DNA of 59,770 bases from Alistipes sp. (GCA_031285345.1 JAITWI010000046.1:1-59770); one strand, 5' to 3'. Counted from the first letter of the stretch, positions 1-8,407 are shown. Program-made: numbers and translations. Notes: a model not told the origin generated them from the letters alone.

Positions 1-2
1 CC

Positions 3-629
3 ACCACCTCCGCCGCTCCGGTCAGGATTTTAGAGATGGGTTTCGGCACGGGTCTAAACGCGTGGCTGACGCTCAAAGAGGCCGAGTCGATGGCCGAAAG
101 AGCGGCCGAGGGCGGTGTCGAGGCCGAACGGGCGAGCGTAACGGTGGACTACACCGCGGTGGAGCTCCATCCGGTGCCCGAAGCGGTGGCCGCGCGGCTG
201 AACTACACCGACGACCCACGTTTCGAGGCCATGCACGCCGCGCCGTGGGAGCGCATCGGCGAACCGAAAGCCGACGAACCGACGCGGATTGACGACAGAT
301 TCAGCCTGCGAAAAATTCACGGCGACCTGGCCGAAATTTTGACCTCGGCCGAAAAACCGGCCGCCGCAAACCGTCCGTCAGACTCCTCGCACGGGTATGA
401 GGTCATCTACTACGACGCCTTCGCGCCCGACGCCCAGCCCGAGTTGTGGACGGAGGCTATCTTCGCGCAGATTTTCGAGGCGACGGCTCCGGGCGGAGTG
501 CTGGTCACCTACTGCTCGAAGGGCGACGTCAAGCGGGCGCTGCGGGCGGCGGGTTTCGAGGTCGAACGACTACCCGGCGCGATGGGAAAACGACACATGT
601 TGAGGGCGACGAAAAACATACACAAATGA
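3..629 (+). CDS. mnmD: MnmD-type tRNA (mnm5s2U34) methyltransferase, 5' truncated by window edge
   Basis: The frame is open from the window edge; the SAM-binding motif EMGFGTGLNAWL near the start is the signature of the MnmC N-terminal-type methyltransferase (MnmD), which methylates nm5s2U at the tRNA wobble position. The later YDAFAPDAQPELW stretch and the C-terminal GKRHMLRA are also typical of this family. The beginning of the protein lies outside the window. No FAD-oxidase (MnmC2) domain follows, so this is a stand-alone MnmD. Two Ala/Glu-rich stretches (around bases 85-150 and 340-390) look like low-complexity insertions. The stop overlaps the next start (ATGA, 626-629), so it is translationally coupled to the cytidine deaminase. 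Confidence 0.88.
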   Translation, partial: TTSAAPVRILEMGFGTGLNAWLTLKEAESMAERAAEGGVEAERASVTVDYTAVELHPVPEAVAARLNYTDDPRFEAMHAAPWERIGEPKADEPTRIDDRFSLRKIHGDLAEILTSAEKPAAANRPSDSSHGYEVIYYDAFAPDAQPELWTEAIFAQIFEATAPGGVLVTYCSKGDVKRALRAAGFEVERLPGAMGKRHMLRATKNIHK

Positions 630-1168
630 AAAAAGAGTATAGATTCGATTACGAGACGCTGGGCGCGATAGGCGATATGCCGCAAGCCGACGGGGAACTT
701 TGCGCGCGAGCGAAAGAGGCGTGCGGGAGTGCGTTCGCACCCTATTCGGGTTTCCGGGTGGGGGCGGCGGCGCGGCTCCGCAGCGGGCTGATTTTAACCG
801 GCTCCAACCAGGAGAGCGAGGTTTTTCCGGCGGGTATGTGCGCCGAGCGGACGCTGCTGTTCCACTGGCAGGCTCACCATTCGGGCTCGGGCGGCTCAGA
901 TGTCGGTGCGGGCGGCGGCACGGGCGCAAATGGCGACTTCGGCGACCCCCAAAACGCGTCCGAAGCGACACTCGACCCCATCGAGACGATCGCCATCGCG
1001 TCGATTCCCGGCGAGCGGGAGTGCTATCCGTGCGGCCAGTGCCGGCAGCTGCTGTTAGACACCGAACGGAGGCAACAATCGCCCATACGTATTATAATGT
1101 GCGGCGACGCGACCGCTTCGGCGGTGGGCTCGGCGCGCGAACTTTTGCCTTTTCAGTTTGAACTGTAA
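626..1168 (+). CDS. cdd: Cytidine deaminase
   Basis: Hydrolytic deamination of cytidine/deoxycytidine in pyrimidine salvage. The 180-residue product has the zinc site of the family: C72-A-E74 (E is the proton shuttle) and P135-C-G-Q-C139. The N-terminal APYSGFRVGAA is the substrate-binding segment. The start at 626 overlaps the mnmD stop and gives the natural N-terminus; the frame stays open further upstream but only as a shadow of mnmD. A Gly/Ser/Asp-rich insertion (about residues 84-116) separates the two zinc motifs and makes the protein longer than the usual 130-150 residues. Zn residues are intact, so it is probably active. Confidence 0.9.
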   Translation: MKKEYRFDYETLGAIGDMPQADGELCARAKEACGSAFAPYSGFRVGAAARLRSGLILTGSNQESEVFPAGMCAERTLLFHWQAHHSGSGGSDVGAGGGTGANGDFGDPQNASEATLDPIETIAIASIPGERECYPCGQCRQLLLDTERRQQSPIRIIMCGDATASAVGSARELLPFQFEL

Positions 1169-1192
1169 CGCACGCTACATAACCCGAACACG

Positions 1193-1906
1193 ATGACAAA
1201 TTTCACGATACACGACATCCTCTACGAGGACAACCACCTGTTGGTGGTTAACAAACGCGCCGGCGACCTGGTGCAGTCCGACGCCGAGGGCGAGACGGGC
1301 CTCGAAGACGCCATAAAAAACTATATAAGGCGCCGCGACAACAAGCCGGGCGACGTGTTCCTCGGCGTGGCGCACCGCATCGACCGTCCGGTGAGCGGCG
1401 CGGTGGTGTTCGCCAAGACGAGCAAGGCGCTGGTGCGGCTCAACGAGATGATACGCAACGGCGAGATGGACAAAACCTACTGGGTGGTGACCGAAAGCCT
1501 GCTGCCCGACGAGGCCGGCACGCTGGTGCATCACATAGTGCGCGACGGCAAAACCAACCGCTCGCACGCCCACCAATCCCCAAAAAAAGATAGCAAGGAG
1601 GCGCGCCTGGAGTATCGCATGATAGCCGGCAGCAAAAACTTCTATCTCTATGAGGTGAAGCTGCTTACCGGCCGCCACCATCAGATTCGCGCGCAGTTCG
1701 CCAAGGAGGGCGCACCCATTCGCGGCGACCTCAAATACGGCGCCAAGCGGTCGAACGAGGATGGCGGGATTTCGCTCCACTCGCGCCGCATCGCCATGAT
1801 CCACCCTGTCAAAAAGACCCCTCTGGAGGTGGTCGCACCAACTCCGCCGCACGACAATCTCTGGAAATTCTTCGAATCGGCCGCCGCCGGCGCTTCACGA
1901 CTTTGA
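1193..1906 (+). CDS. RluA-family RNA pseudouridine synthase
   Basis: 237 residues; converts a specific uridine in rRNA or tRNA to pseudouridine. Motifs seen are the start YEDNHLLVVNK, the catalytic loop HRIDRPVSG with nucleophile D64, and the distal GRHHQIRAQFA. There is no N-terminal S4 domain, so it resembles the short single-domain RluA/TruC-like subgroup; the exact target base cannot be told from sequence. It lies just after the cytidine deaminase in the same direction. Confidence 0.88.
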   Translation: MTNFTIHDILYEDNHLLVVNKRAGDLVQSDAEGETGLEDAIKNYIRRRDNKPGDVFLGVAHRIDRPVSGAVVFAKTSKALVRLNEMIRNGEMDKTYWVVTESLLPDEAGTLVHHIVRDGKTNRSHAHQSPKKDSKEARLEYRMIAGSKNFYLYEVKLLTGRHHQIRAQFAKEGAPIRGDLKYGAKRSNEDGGISLHSRRIAMIHPVKKTPLEVVAPTPPHDNLWKFFESAAAGASRL

Positions 1907-1929
1907 TAACCTTTAACAAACGCAAATAG

Positions 1930-3198
1930 ATGAAAAAATCACTACTTTTCGCCATCGGGTTCGCAACAGCCACAGCCGCCATGCTTCTGACCGCTTGCGG
2001 CGGGCAGGAACCCACCCCGCCCACACAGACCAAGGTCGAGAAGGTCGAAATTCCCGGAACGCTGACACTCACCGTGGGCGACACCCACACCCTCGAAATC
2101 GAATTCACCCCTTCGAACGCCGACAACAAAACAGTAAGCTGGTCGAGCGACAACGCCGCGGCGGCCACGGTCGACCCTAATACCGGCCTGGTAACCGCCA
2201 TAGCGCAGGGCGAAGCCACCATCACCGTCACCACCGAGGAGGGCGGCCACAAAGCCTCGTGCACCGTGACCGTCGAACCCGTTGAGCCCGAGCCGGTGGA
2301 CGACATTTTGCCGCTAATCACCGATGCGGCGTTCCGTGCCCGCTGCGACCACATGATGGGTCTGTGGGATCTCGACGGCGACGAAAAACTCTCGCCCGCC
2401 GAAGCCGCGCAGGTGACCGAGATCATAATGATCGAAGAGGGGATAGTCTCGCTCGCCGGCTTCGAATACTTCACCGGCCTCACGAAAGTGAACTTCAACT
2501 GGAACTCCCTCACCGAGTTAGACGTCACCCATTGCGCCGACCTGGTGGAGCTGAGCTGCTACTCCAACCGCATCTCGTCGCTCAAGGTGGCGGGCTGCGC
2601 GGCTCTGGCCGACCTGCGTTGCAACATCAACTCCATCGCCACGCTCGACCTGACGGGCTGCGTGTCGCTCGGTCTGCTCGACTGCAAGACAAACAAACTC
2701 ACCACCCTCGACGTGTCGCCTTGCACCTCCCTTGCCACCCTCGTGTGCGAGGAGAACAAGATCGACGCGTTGGATATGTCGGCCAACGCATCCCTTATGA
2801 TTCTCAGGGCGGACATCAACGGCATGTCGTCGCTGACCTTGCCCGCCGCAGGCTCAAAACTGCTGCAACTATACTGCGCCGAAAACGACCTCACCGCGCT
2901 CGACGTGTCGGGCTGCCCCGACCTCAACTACCTCTACTGCAAGACCAACCGGATCGCCGCCCTCGACGTGTCGGCCAACGCCGCCCTGGTCAATCTGTTC
3001 GCCGACGGCAACAGCCTCGCCTCGCTCGACGTCTCCGACAACCCCGCCTTGGTCAACATGAGTTGCTACGGCAATCCGGGCGACGGAGTGTCCAAGTTTC
3101 CGATCAGCTACAAGGGCACCAAACCGGCGCTGAGCGGCGCCAACTGGTGGGAGTACGACGGCATCCGAATCGACGCCGAGTTCATAGAGGTCGTGTAA
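1930..3198 (+). CDS. Lipoprotein with Big2 domain, EF-hand-like loop and leucine-rich-type repeats
   Basis: 422-residue cell-surface or periplasmic lipoprotein. A signal peptide ends in LLTAC (lipid-attached C23). Residues about 38-118 form a bacterial Ig-like Big2 domain (LTLTVGDTHTLEIEF, TVSWSSDNAAAATV). Next comes DLDGDEKLSPAEA, which looks like an EF-hand/dockerin calcium loop. The remainder is a run of irregular leucine-rich repeats of the type LxCxxNxLTxLDVS, spaced about 20-21 residues. Similar proteins are common in gut Bacteroidales and are likely adhesion or surface-recognition proteins; no enzymatic motif is visible. It is related in plan to the lipoprotein at 19068. Confidence 0.8.
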   Translation: MKKSLLFAIGFATATAAMLLTACGGQEPTPPTQTKVEKVEIPGTLTLTVGDTHTLEIEFTPSNADNKTVSWSSDNAAAATVDPNTGLVTAIAQGEATITVTTEEGGHKASCTVTVEPVEPEPVDDILPLITDAAFRARCDHMMGLWDLDGDEKLSPAEAAQVTEIIMIEEGIVSLAGFEYFTGLTKVNFNWNSLTELDVTHCADLVELSCYSNRISSLKVAGCAALADLRCNINSIATLDLTGCVSLGLLDCKTNKLTTLDVSPCTSLATLVCEENKIDALDMSANASLMILRADINGMSSLTLPAAGSKLLQLYCAENDLTALDVSGCPDLNYLYCKTNRIAALDVSANAALVNLFADGNSLASLDVSDNPALVNMSCYGNPGDGVSKFPISYKGTKPALSGANWWEYDGIRIDAEFIEVV

Positions 3199-3281
3199 CC
3201 GACCGCGCACTCGGCCGCGCGACTCCCAAGTCTGTGTAGCCAAAAAAGGCCGCACGACCCAAAGGTCGAGTGACCCAAAAT

Positions 3282-3313
3282 AAAAAACTCCCGCCATCGA
3301 GCGGGAGTTTTTT
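3282..3313. terminator. Bidirectional intrinsic terminator
   Basis: Perfect 8-bp stem ACTCCCGC/GCGGGAGT (3287-3294 and 3301-3308) with A-run before and T-run after. It lies between the convergent lipoprotein genes ending at 3198 (+) and 3333 (-) and can serve both. Confidence 0.9.
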
Positions 3314-3332
3314 ATTGCACTCGTCGAAAAAA

Positions 3333-3572
3333 TTATTCGGCGGGAACAGCTTCCACGGGAGCTTCAGTGGCTTCGGCGGGAGTTTCGGCGCAGGTGCAAG
3401 GATCGCAGGTGCAAACTTCGCAAGTGCAGGTCTTTTCAGTGGCAACTTCCTCGGTAGCAACAACTTCGGTTGCAGCTTCGGTGGTTTCTTCGGTGGCGTC
3501 GGCCTTTTTGGCGCCGCCAAAGCACGAAGCGACGAGAGCCGCTACGGCTAACAGAGTAAAGAGTTTTTTCAT
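3333..3572 (-). CDS. Small Glu/Thr/Cys-rich lipoprotein
   Basis: 79 residues. A signal peptide ends in LVASC (C17). The mature part alternates acidic/Thr/Ala segments (TEETTEAATE, ATEEVATEK) around a compact cysteine cluster TCTCEVCTCDPCTC. No known domain is recognised. The cysteines (CTC-x-VCTCDPCTC spacing) could bind metal or form disulfides, which is inference. A -7-like box TACATTTG lies upstream on the minus strand (3604-3611). Low-complexity composition makes function assignment impossible. Confidence 0.65.
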   Translation of the reverse strand: MKKLFTLLAVAALVASCFGGAKKADATEETTEAATEVVATEEVATEKTCTCEVCTCDPCTCAETPAEATEAPVEAVPAE

Positions 3573-3921
3573 CTTGATTTTGGTTTAAGTTGACTTAACG
3601 GCGCAAATGTAATTATTTTGCGCATAATTACAGCATTTCGGCGAAATTAAATTTCGACCACCCGCCAAATGCCCTTCCAACGCTCCCCGCCGACCCTTCG
3701 CCACCTACACCGACCCGACTTAGCCACCGACCCCGGCACCTACCCAGCCACCTACCCAGCCACCCCCAAACGCTCCCCGCCGACCCTTCGCCACCTACAC
3801 CGACCCGACTTCGCCACCGACCCCGGCACCCCAAGAGCCTCCTGCCGCCGCACAACAGCCTCTCTCGCAACCCGACCCAACCGCGGCACCCAAGAACCCC
3901 CGCCGCACAGACCCTCGCCGC
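3573..3921. repeat. Non-coding stretch with 60-bp direct repeat
   Basis: No convincing gene. Two copies of a 60-bp C-rich sequence (3681-3740 and 3771-3830, offset 90 bp, one mismatch seen) are separated by a doubled TACCCAGCCACC unit. Open frames here translate to Pro/Arg- or Gly/Arg-rich strings without family resemblance. The start of the stretch (3601-3623) has a short dyad GCGCAAA...TTTGCGC that overlaps the promoter region of the small lipoprotein. Confidence 0.7.
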
Positions 3922-4365
3922 CTACAATATCCTCCCCACGGGCACATCCTGCTGGATGACCACCGCCTTTGGGAATTCCGCCAATATCCTGCCGCACAGC
4001 GCGATAGCACCTATGCGGTCGATAAAGCTGCCCGCCGTCACCTTAAAGTATGGGCTCTCGTAGCTCACCTCGACCGGAATGTCGGCATACATCGCCTTGA
4101 ATTTGGTCGCCACGGCGCGCGCGTTTGCTCCGGCGCTCTGGCTGTTGTCGCGAAACAGGCTCACGCTGTATGTCATCACCCTGGTGGTGCGGCCGTTGCG
4201 GTCTGCCGCGGCAATGGCTGCTGCGGCTGAGGCGGTTTCGTTCACCTCCACCCGCTGGCCCGACTGACCCGCCGTGGCGAGCGACGAACGCATGCGGGCG
4301 ATTCCCTGCGCTCCGGCGCCGGATGCGGCGAGAACAAAAACAAAAAACAGGATCGCTTTCTTCAT
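3922..4365 (-). CDS. Secreted SPOR-domain protein
   Basis: 147 residues with a cleavable signal peptide (MKKAILFFVFVLAASGAGAQ). The C-terminal ~80 residues (YSVSLFRDNSQSAG..., SPYFKVTAGSF, AEFPKAVVIQ) match the Bacteroidetes form of the SPOR domain, which binds denuded peptidoglycan glycan strands. It is therefore likely a periplasmic cell-wall-associated protein. The short Ala-rich linker after the signal is unremarkable. It is followed by the non-coding repeats at 3.7 kb. Confidence 0.72.
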   Translation of the reverse strand: MKKAILFFVFVLAASGAGAQGIARMRSSLATAGQSGQRVEVNETASAAAAIAAADRNGRTTRVMTYSVSLFRDNSQSAGANARAVATKFKAMYADIPVEVSYESPYFKVTAGSFIDRIGAIALCGRILAEFPKAVVIQQDVPVGRIL

Positions 4366-4402
4366 CTTCTTATCTCTTCTTAAAAAGAACTATCGGTTCG
4401 GG

Positions 4403-4822
4403 TTATCTGGGGGCGAAGATAGAAAAAATCTCCGACTCGGGCACATCGTTCAGCTCGATTTTTCGCCGAAAAGCCCCGTAGCGCACCCACGCCTCGATAT
4501 CGGCGCTCACCCCCGACGGCTCGATGGAAATTCGCGACATGAGGGTTTGGAGCCTTGCGAGCGACGTGTTTTCGAGCGCCATATCATATCTCACGCGCGT
4601 CTCCCCGCCCGCCGCGATCGTTATCGGCCTCATCAGACGCGCCGATACGAGCTCCGTTTGGCGATACGCCACCGTCACCACTGCGCTCTCTATCGTCAGG
4701 TCGCGCCTCGCCTCGCTCACGACGGTCGCCGTGCCGTGCACCGACCTCAGACCCATCATCGAGGGCCCGCCCACGTCCACCACGGCGAACTTCGCCGCCG
4801 GGTTGCAGCTCGCCAAAGCCAT
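4403..4822 (-). CDS. Putative lipoprotein, LEA-like beta-sandwich, unknown function
   Basis: About 139 residues from the ATG at 4822, beginning MALASCNPAAKFAVVDVGG. An LASC lipobox near the start suggests a lipoprotein, but the hydrophobic segment before it (VTIVLF) would need a start further upstream. The open frame continues back through the 115-bp repeat to 5029, and a GTG inside the repeat tail (about 4879) would supply a full signal peptide. The mature part, with alternating hydrophobic strands (SVHGTATVVSEARRDLTIES, GGETRVRYDMALE), resembles LEA-type-2/beta-sandwich lipoproteins. This assignment is weak. Confidence 0.5.
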   Translation of the reverse strand: MALASCNPAAKFAVVDVGGPSMMGLRSVHGTATVVSEARRDLTIESAVVTVAYRQTELVSARLMRPITIAAGGETRVRYDMALENTSLARLQTLMSRISIEPSGVSADIEAWVRYGAFRRKIELNDVPESEIFSIFAPR

Positions 4823-4879
4823 AAACAAAACAATCGTTACTTTTTTTGATGAGCAAAAAAAGTAACCAAAAAAACTCAC

Positions 4880-4994
4880 CCCGTGTTTCCGCCGGCCTGT
4901 TCCCGCCTCGTCTAACCTGGTACAAATTCCGGTGCGCCGGAATTTGAAAGCCACGTTAGCCTCCGCTCCACGACGGCCGACGCAAAGACGGGGG
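4880..4994 (-). repeat. 115-bp structured intergenic repeat, copy 1
   Basis: Reading on the minus strand this segment runs from CCCCCGTCTTTGCGTCGG to GCGGAAACACGGG. It matches 8293-8407 (+) with about four mismatches. It contains a nested inverted repeat: AAATTCCGG CGCA CCGGAATTT inside GGCTAAC...GTTAGAC. It sits between menG and the following co-oriented lipoprotein gene. A T/A-rich hairpin (GTTACTTTTTTT...AAAAAAAGTAAC) lies next to it. Confidence 0.85.
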
Positions 4995-5029
4995 GCTTTC
5001 GCGCATATATCGCTCTGCTTATCAATCAT

Positions 5030-6121
5030 CTATCTCTCCGCCTCATAAATATACGCAACCCCGAAGGTGAGTCTACGCGCCCGCACGGCCGAAAATCCGG
5101 CGCTGAGGAGCATCGCCGAAAATTGTGTCGGCGGCGGAAAACCGTCCACCGAGCGCGGCAGATAGGTGTACGCCCCCCGGTTGCGCGACACCACGCGCCC
5201 CACCAGAGGCAACACCCGGTGGAAATACCATCGGTATACGGTTCCGAAAAACCGGCCTCGCGGCTCCGAGAACTCCAAAATCATACACCTTCCGCCCGGC
5301 CTCAAAACGCGCCTCATTTCGCGAAGTCCGGCCTCGATGTCGCCGAAGTTGCGCACCCCGAACGCCACCGTCACAAGGTCGAAACCGCCTGACACAATGC
5401 TGTTTACCTCGCTATTTACCTCGCAGTTCACCATGGCCGTCCCGCCTGACGCTCCGCCGCTTACCTCGCCGTTCGCCATGGCCGTCCCGCCTGACGTCCC
5501 GCCTGTCGCCCCGCCTGTCGCCACGCCTGTTCCGCCTGTCGCCCCGTCGGCAGCAGCTCCGTCCGCGCCCCGTCCGTCGGCGAAATCGAGGGCCTCGGCG
5601 TCACCCGCGCATAGCGAGATTCGGTCGGACAACCCTCGTCGGGCGACTTTGCGCCCTCCCGCGGCCAACATCCCCTCCGAAATGTCGATGCCGACCACGC
5701 GCGCGGCCGGAATTTTTCGCGCCATGGCAATCGCCAAATCGCCCGTCCCCGTCGCCACGTCCAAAATCCGCGGCGCCGTCGCGTCCGAAGCCGTAGTCGC
5801 CCCGTAATCGAGACCGCGCAAAACCTCGGCCGCCATTTTCACCACCCGCCGCCGCCATCCGCGGTCGATCCCGAGCGACAAAATGTGGTTGAGCGCGTCG
5901 TAGGTGGGTGCAATGGAGTCGAACATCGTCTCCACAAGTTGCTTTTTGCCGCCCGCCATGTTGCCATTTCCCGGCGCCGCCTCAGGCTCTAATTGTTGTT
6001 TTTTGCCGCCCGCCCGCCCGGCCTCCTCTCGCCCGACATCCTTCCGTCCGGCCCCCTCTCGCCCGGCCTCCTCGCGCCCGACATCCTTCCACCCGGCCTC
6101 CTTATCGTAAGTGCTTATCAT
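5030..6121 (-). CDS. menG: Demethylmenaquinone methyltransferase (MenG/UbiE) with large low-complexity insert
   Basis: Methylates demethylmenaquinone (last step of menaquinone synthesis) with SAM. The start at 6121 overlaps the upstream permease stop (ATGA). Family motifs are VETMFDSIAPTYDALNHILS (62-81), SAM motif ILDVATGTGDLA (119-130), FDLVTVAFGVRNF (247-259) and the C-terminal LPRSVDGFPPP and GVAYIYEA. At 363 residues it is about 120 longer than usual. The excess is an N-terminal Gly/Arg/Glu repeat (residues 11-38, KDVGREEAGR twice) and a Gly/Thr/Ala insert at about 182-245. Both are built from DNA tandem repeats (around 5400-5575 and 6010-6100). The catalytic core is intact. Confidence 0.85.
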   Translation of the reverse strand: MISTYDKEAGWKDVGREEAGREGAGRKDVGREEAGRAGGKKQQLEPEAAPGNGNMAGGKKQLVETMFDSIAPTYDALNHILSLGIDRGWRRRVVKMAAEVLRGLDYGATTASDATAPRILDVATGTGDLAIAMARKIPAARVVGIDISEGMLAAGGRKVARRGLSDRISLCAGDAEALDFADGRGADGAAADGATGGTGVATGGATGGTSGGTAMANGEVSGGASGGTAMVNCEVNSEVNSIVSGGFDLVTVAFGVRNFGDIEAGLREMRRVLRPGGRCMILEFSEPRGRFFGTVYRWYFHRVLPLVGRVVSRNRGAYTYLPRSVDGFPPPTQFSAMLLSAGFSAVRARRLTFGVAYIYEAER

Positions 6122-7431
6122 TGATAACGTATTGTTTTTTCGGGAGTTATGCGTCCGACGATGGTGGTGGGCAGAACAAGCAGCGCCACCAAAACGACGA
6201 AAACGCCGACGTTCAACGCCGCGATCCACCCCGCCCCCAACTCGATGGGCACCGCCGACAGAAAGTAGCCCTCGCCGTCCAGAGCCACGGCGCCGGTGTG
6301 CCGCTGCAACAGCGCCAGCCCGATGCCCAGCGCGTCGCCGCAAAGAAGCCCCAAAAGAATGATCCGCGCCGCCCGCATCACAAACACCAGCCGCAACGAG
6401 CGGTTGGTCATGCCCAGCGTTTTGAGTATGCCGATCATGCGGATGCGTTCCAAAAGGATGATCAGCAGCGCCGAGACCATGCTCACCAGCGCCACGACCA
6501 CCATTATGGTAATGATCACGGCGGCGTTCACGTCGTGCGTCTTCAGCCAGTCGAACAGCTGCGGATAGTCGCCCGTCACCGAGCGGACGGCCAACACCGG
6601 CTCCGAACGGACAGCCTCCGCCGCCCCTGCCGCCACGCCCTCAGTCGCCTCCCCCGCCTCGCGAGCCACCACGCCAGTCCTCGCATCCACCACCACCTCC
6701 AACCGCCGTTCGAACTCCTCCAGCCGCTCCATGTCGTCTATCACGATTTCGTAGCCCGTCACATGGTCTTCGCCGCGACCCGTAAGGCGTTGGATGGCGC
6801 GAATGTCGGCGAGGGCGAACTGCGAGTCCATCTCCTCCATCCCCGACGAGTAGAGGCCGCACACCCGAAACCTGTCGCGGCGCGGGGGTCTGTCGCCGCC
6901 GACGAACAGCATCTCCACCCGGTCGTCCACAGCCAGCCCGAGCGTCCGCGCCGTGGAGGCCGAAATCAGAATGTCTTTATTCAACACGTCGCCCCTGCGC
7001 GGCAGCGAGCCCTCGACGAGCGCCGCCTCGAAGAATCCCAAATCGTAATCCGCCCCCACGCCCTTCACCACCACGCCCGCCGTAGCCTCGGGGGTGCGCA
7101 CTATGCCCGTCTTGACGGCGTAGGGCGCGACGCTCACAAACCCCGGGATGGAAGCCACGCCGGCCTCCAAAGCCTCATCCAACCTTATGGGCGGGGTGTC
7201 GGGCGAACCGCCGTAGTCCAAAGCCTGAACGCGAAGGTGTCCCGCGAAGGCCGATATTTTGCCCGTGATCTCGCTTCGGAAACCCATTATCACCGCCACG
7301 GCGACTATCATCACCGCCATTCCGACGGCTGTGGTGGCGGTGGCTATGCGCACCATCACTCCGCGGCTCTCGCCCCCCCGTCCGCCGCCGATGCGCCGCG
7401 CGATGAACAATTCGACATTCAGTTTTGCCAT
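6118..7431 (-). CDS. FtsX/LolE-type ABC transporter permease
   Basis: 437 residues. An N-terminal TM (around 28-50), a large periplasmic MacB-like domain (about 55-295) and three C-terminal TMs (about 300-420) with the LLERIRMIGILKTLGM loop are typical of LolC/E-FtsX permeases. These transport lipoproteins or other substrates using a separate ATPase not seen nearby. The periplasmic domain contains an Ala/Glu-rich stretch (REAGEATEGVAAGAAEA) that looks like an expansion. It overlaps menG by 4 bases and is probably co-transcribed with it. Confidence 0.82.
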   Translation of the reverse strand: MAKLNVELFIARRIGGGRGGESRGVMVRIATATTAVGMAVMIVAVAVIMGFRSEITGKISAFAGHLRVQALDYGGSPDTPPIRLDEALEAGVASIPGFVSVAPYAVKTGIVRTPEATAGVVVKGVGADYDLGFFEAALVEGSLPRRGDVLNKDILISASTARTLGLAVDDRVEMLFVGGDRPPRRDRFRVCGLYSSGMEEMDSQFALADIRAIQRLTGRGEDHVTGYEIVIDDMERLEEFERRLEVVVDARTGVVAREAGEATEGVAAGAAEAVRSEPVLAVRSVTGDYPQLFDWLKTHDVNAAVIITIMVVVALVSMVSALLIILLERIRMIGILKTLGMTNRSLRLVFVMRAARIILLGLLCGDALGIGLALLQRHTGAVALDGEGYFLSAVPIELGAGWIAALNVGVFVVLVALLVLPTTIVGRITPEKTIRYQ

Positions 7432-7486
7432 ATTCTCTGCAAAGTAATGAAAAATTTATACCTTTACAAAAATTTTACAGAACCAC

Positions 7487-8272
7487 ATGGAACGAAAAAC
7501 GATACTCATCACCGGCGCCACCTCGGGCATAGGCGAGGCGACGGCCCGCCTGTTCGCCTCCAAGGGGTGGCGCATCATCGTCACCGGCCGCCGCGCCGAC
7601 CGTCTTCGCGCCCTCAAGGACGAACTCAAGGGCGAATACGGCGCGCAGGTGCTGCCGCTGGTGTTCGACGTGCGCGACAAAAAACAGGTCGACGCCTCGC
7701 TCGGCACCCTGCCCGAGGAGTGGCGCGCGATCGACGTGCTGGTCAACAACGCGGGTCTGGCCGCCGGCATGGAGCATCTCGACGCGGGCGATCCGGCGGA
7801 TTGGGAGCAGATGATCGACACCAACGTCAAGGGGCTGCTGTGGGTGACGCGCATCGTGGCGCCGCTGATGATCGAGCGGGCTGGAGCGCCGGACCACGAC
7901 GGGGAAGGCGGCCACATAATCAACACGGGCTCCATCGCCGGCCGTCAGGTCTACGAGAACGGGGCGGTCTACTGCGCCTCCAAGCACGCGGTCAACGCCC
8001 TGTCGCAGGGTATGCGCATCGACTTTTTGCGCCACGGAATCCGCGTGACCGAAATCCGCCCCGGGATGGTGGAGACCGAATTTTCGCAGGTGCGGTTCCA
8101 CGGCGACGCCGAGCGCGCGGCAAAGGTCTACGACGGGGTGGAGGCTTTGGGCGGCGACGATATCGCCGAGGCGATCTTTTGGGCGGTGAGCCGTCCGCCT
8201 CACGTCTGCATCGACGAGATGACCGTCACCCCCCGCCAGCAGGCCAACGCGTACTACACAGACAGAAAATAA
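7487..8272 (+). CDS. SDR-family NAD(P)-dependent oxidoreductase (YdfG-like)
   Basis: 261 residues, classical short-chain dehydrogenase. Cofactor motif TGATSGIG (9-16) is followed by RR after the second strand (favouring NADPH), NNAG (87-90), catalytic S149, and Y162-CAS-K166. The subgroup with PGMVETEFSQVRF resembles YdfG serine/3-hydroxy acid dehydrogenases, which is inference. It is divergent from the permease. The repeat element copy 2 follows its stop. Confidence 0.85.
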   Translation: MERKTILITGATSGIGEATARLFASKGWRIIVTGRRADRLRALKDELKGEYGAQVLPLVFDVRDKKQVDASLGTLPEEWRAIDVLVNNAGLAAGMEHLDAGDPADWEQMIDTNVKGLLWVTRIVAPLMIERAGAPDHDGEGGHIINTGSIAGRQVYENGAVYCASKHAVNALSQGMRIDFLRHGIRVTEIRPGMVETEFSQVRFHGDAERAAKVYDGVEALGGDDIAEAIFWAVSRPPHVCIDEMTVTPRQQANAYYTDRK

Positions 8273-8292
8273 TCATGAATTACAATGGATAA

Positions 8293-8407
8293 CCCCCGTC
8301 TTTGCGTCGGCCGTCGTGGAGCCGAGGCTAACGTGGCTTTCAAATTTCGGCGCACCGGAATTTGTACCACGTTAGACGAGGTGGGAACAGGCCGGCGGAA
8401 ACACGGG
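8293..8407 (+). repeat. 115-bp structured intergenic repeat, copy 2
   Basis: Same element as 4880-4994, here on the plus strand, about 111/115 identical. In both places it lies just downstream of a gene, in the sense orientation, and ahead of the next co-oriented gene. The tail GTTTTTGCTTCTTTTTGCTGG / CCAAAAAGAAG forms a further imperfect hairpin. Translations of this element give spurious Arg-rich peptides. Confidence 0.85.

Noticed and set aside
446-625. Upstream extension of the cytidine deaminase
   Set aside because: Overlaps mnmD throughout; the ATG at 626 gives the family N-terminus.
4403-5029. Long reading of the lipoprotein gene from 5029
   Set aside because: Its first ~50 codons are the 115-bp intergenic repeat, whose translation recurs wherever the repeat is.
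6122-6343. N-terminal extension of MenG
   Set aside because: Arg/Gly-rich translation opposite/overlapping the permease coding sequence; the ATGA-coupled ATG at 6121 is natural.
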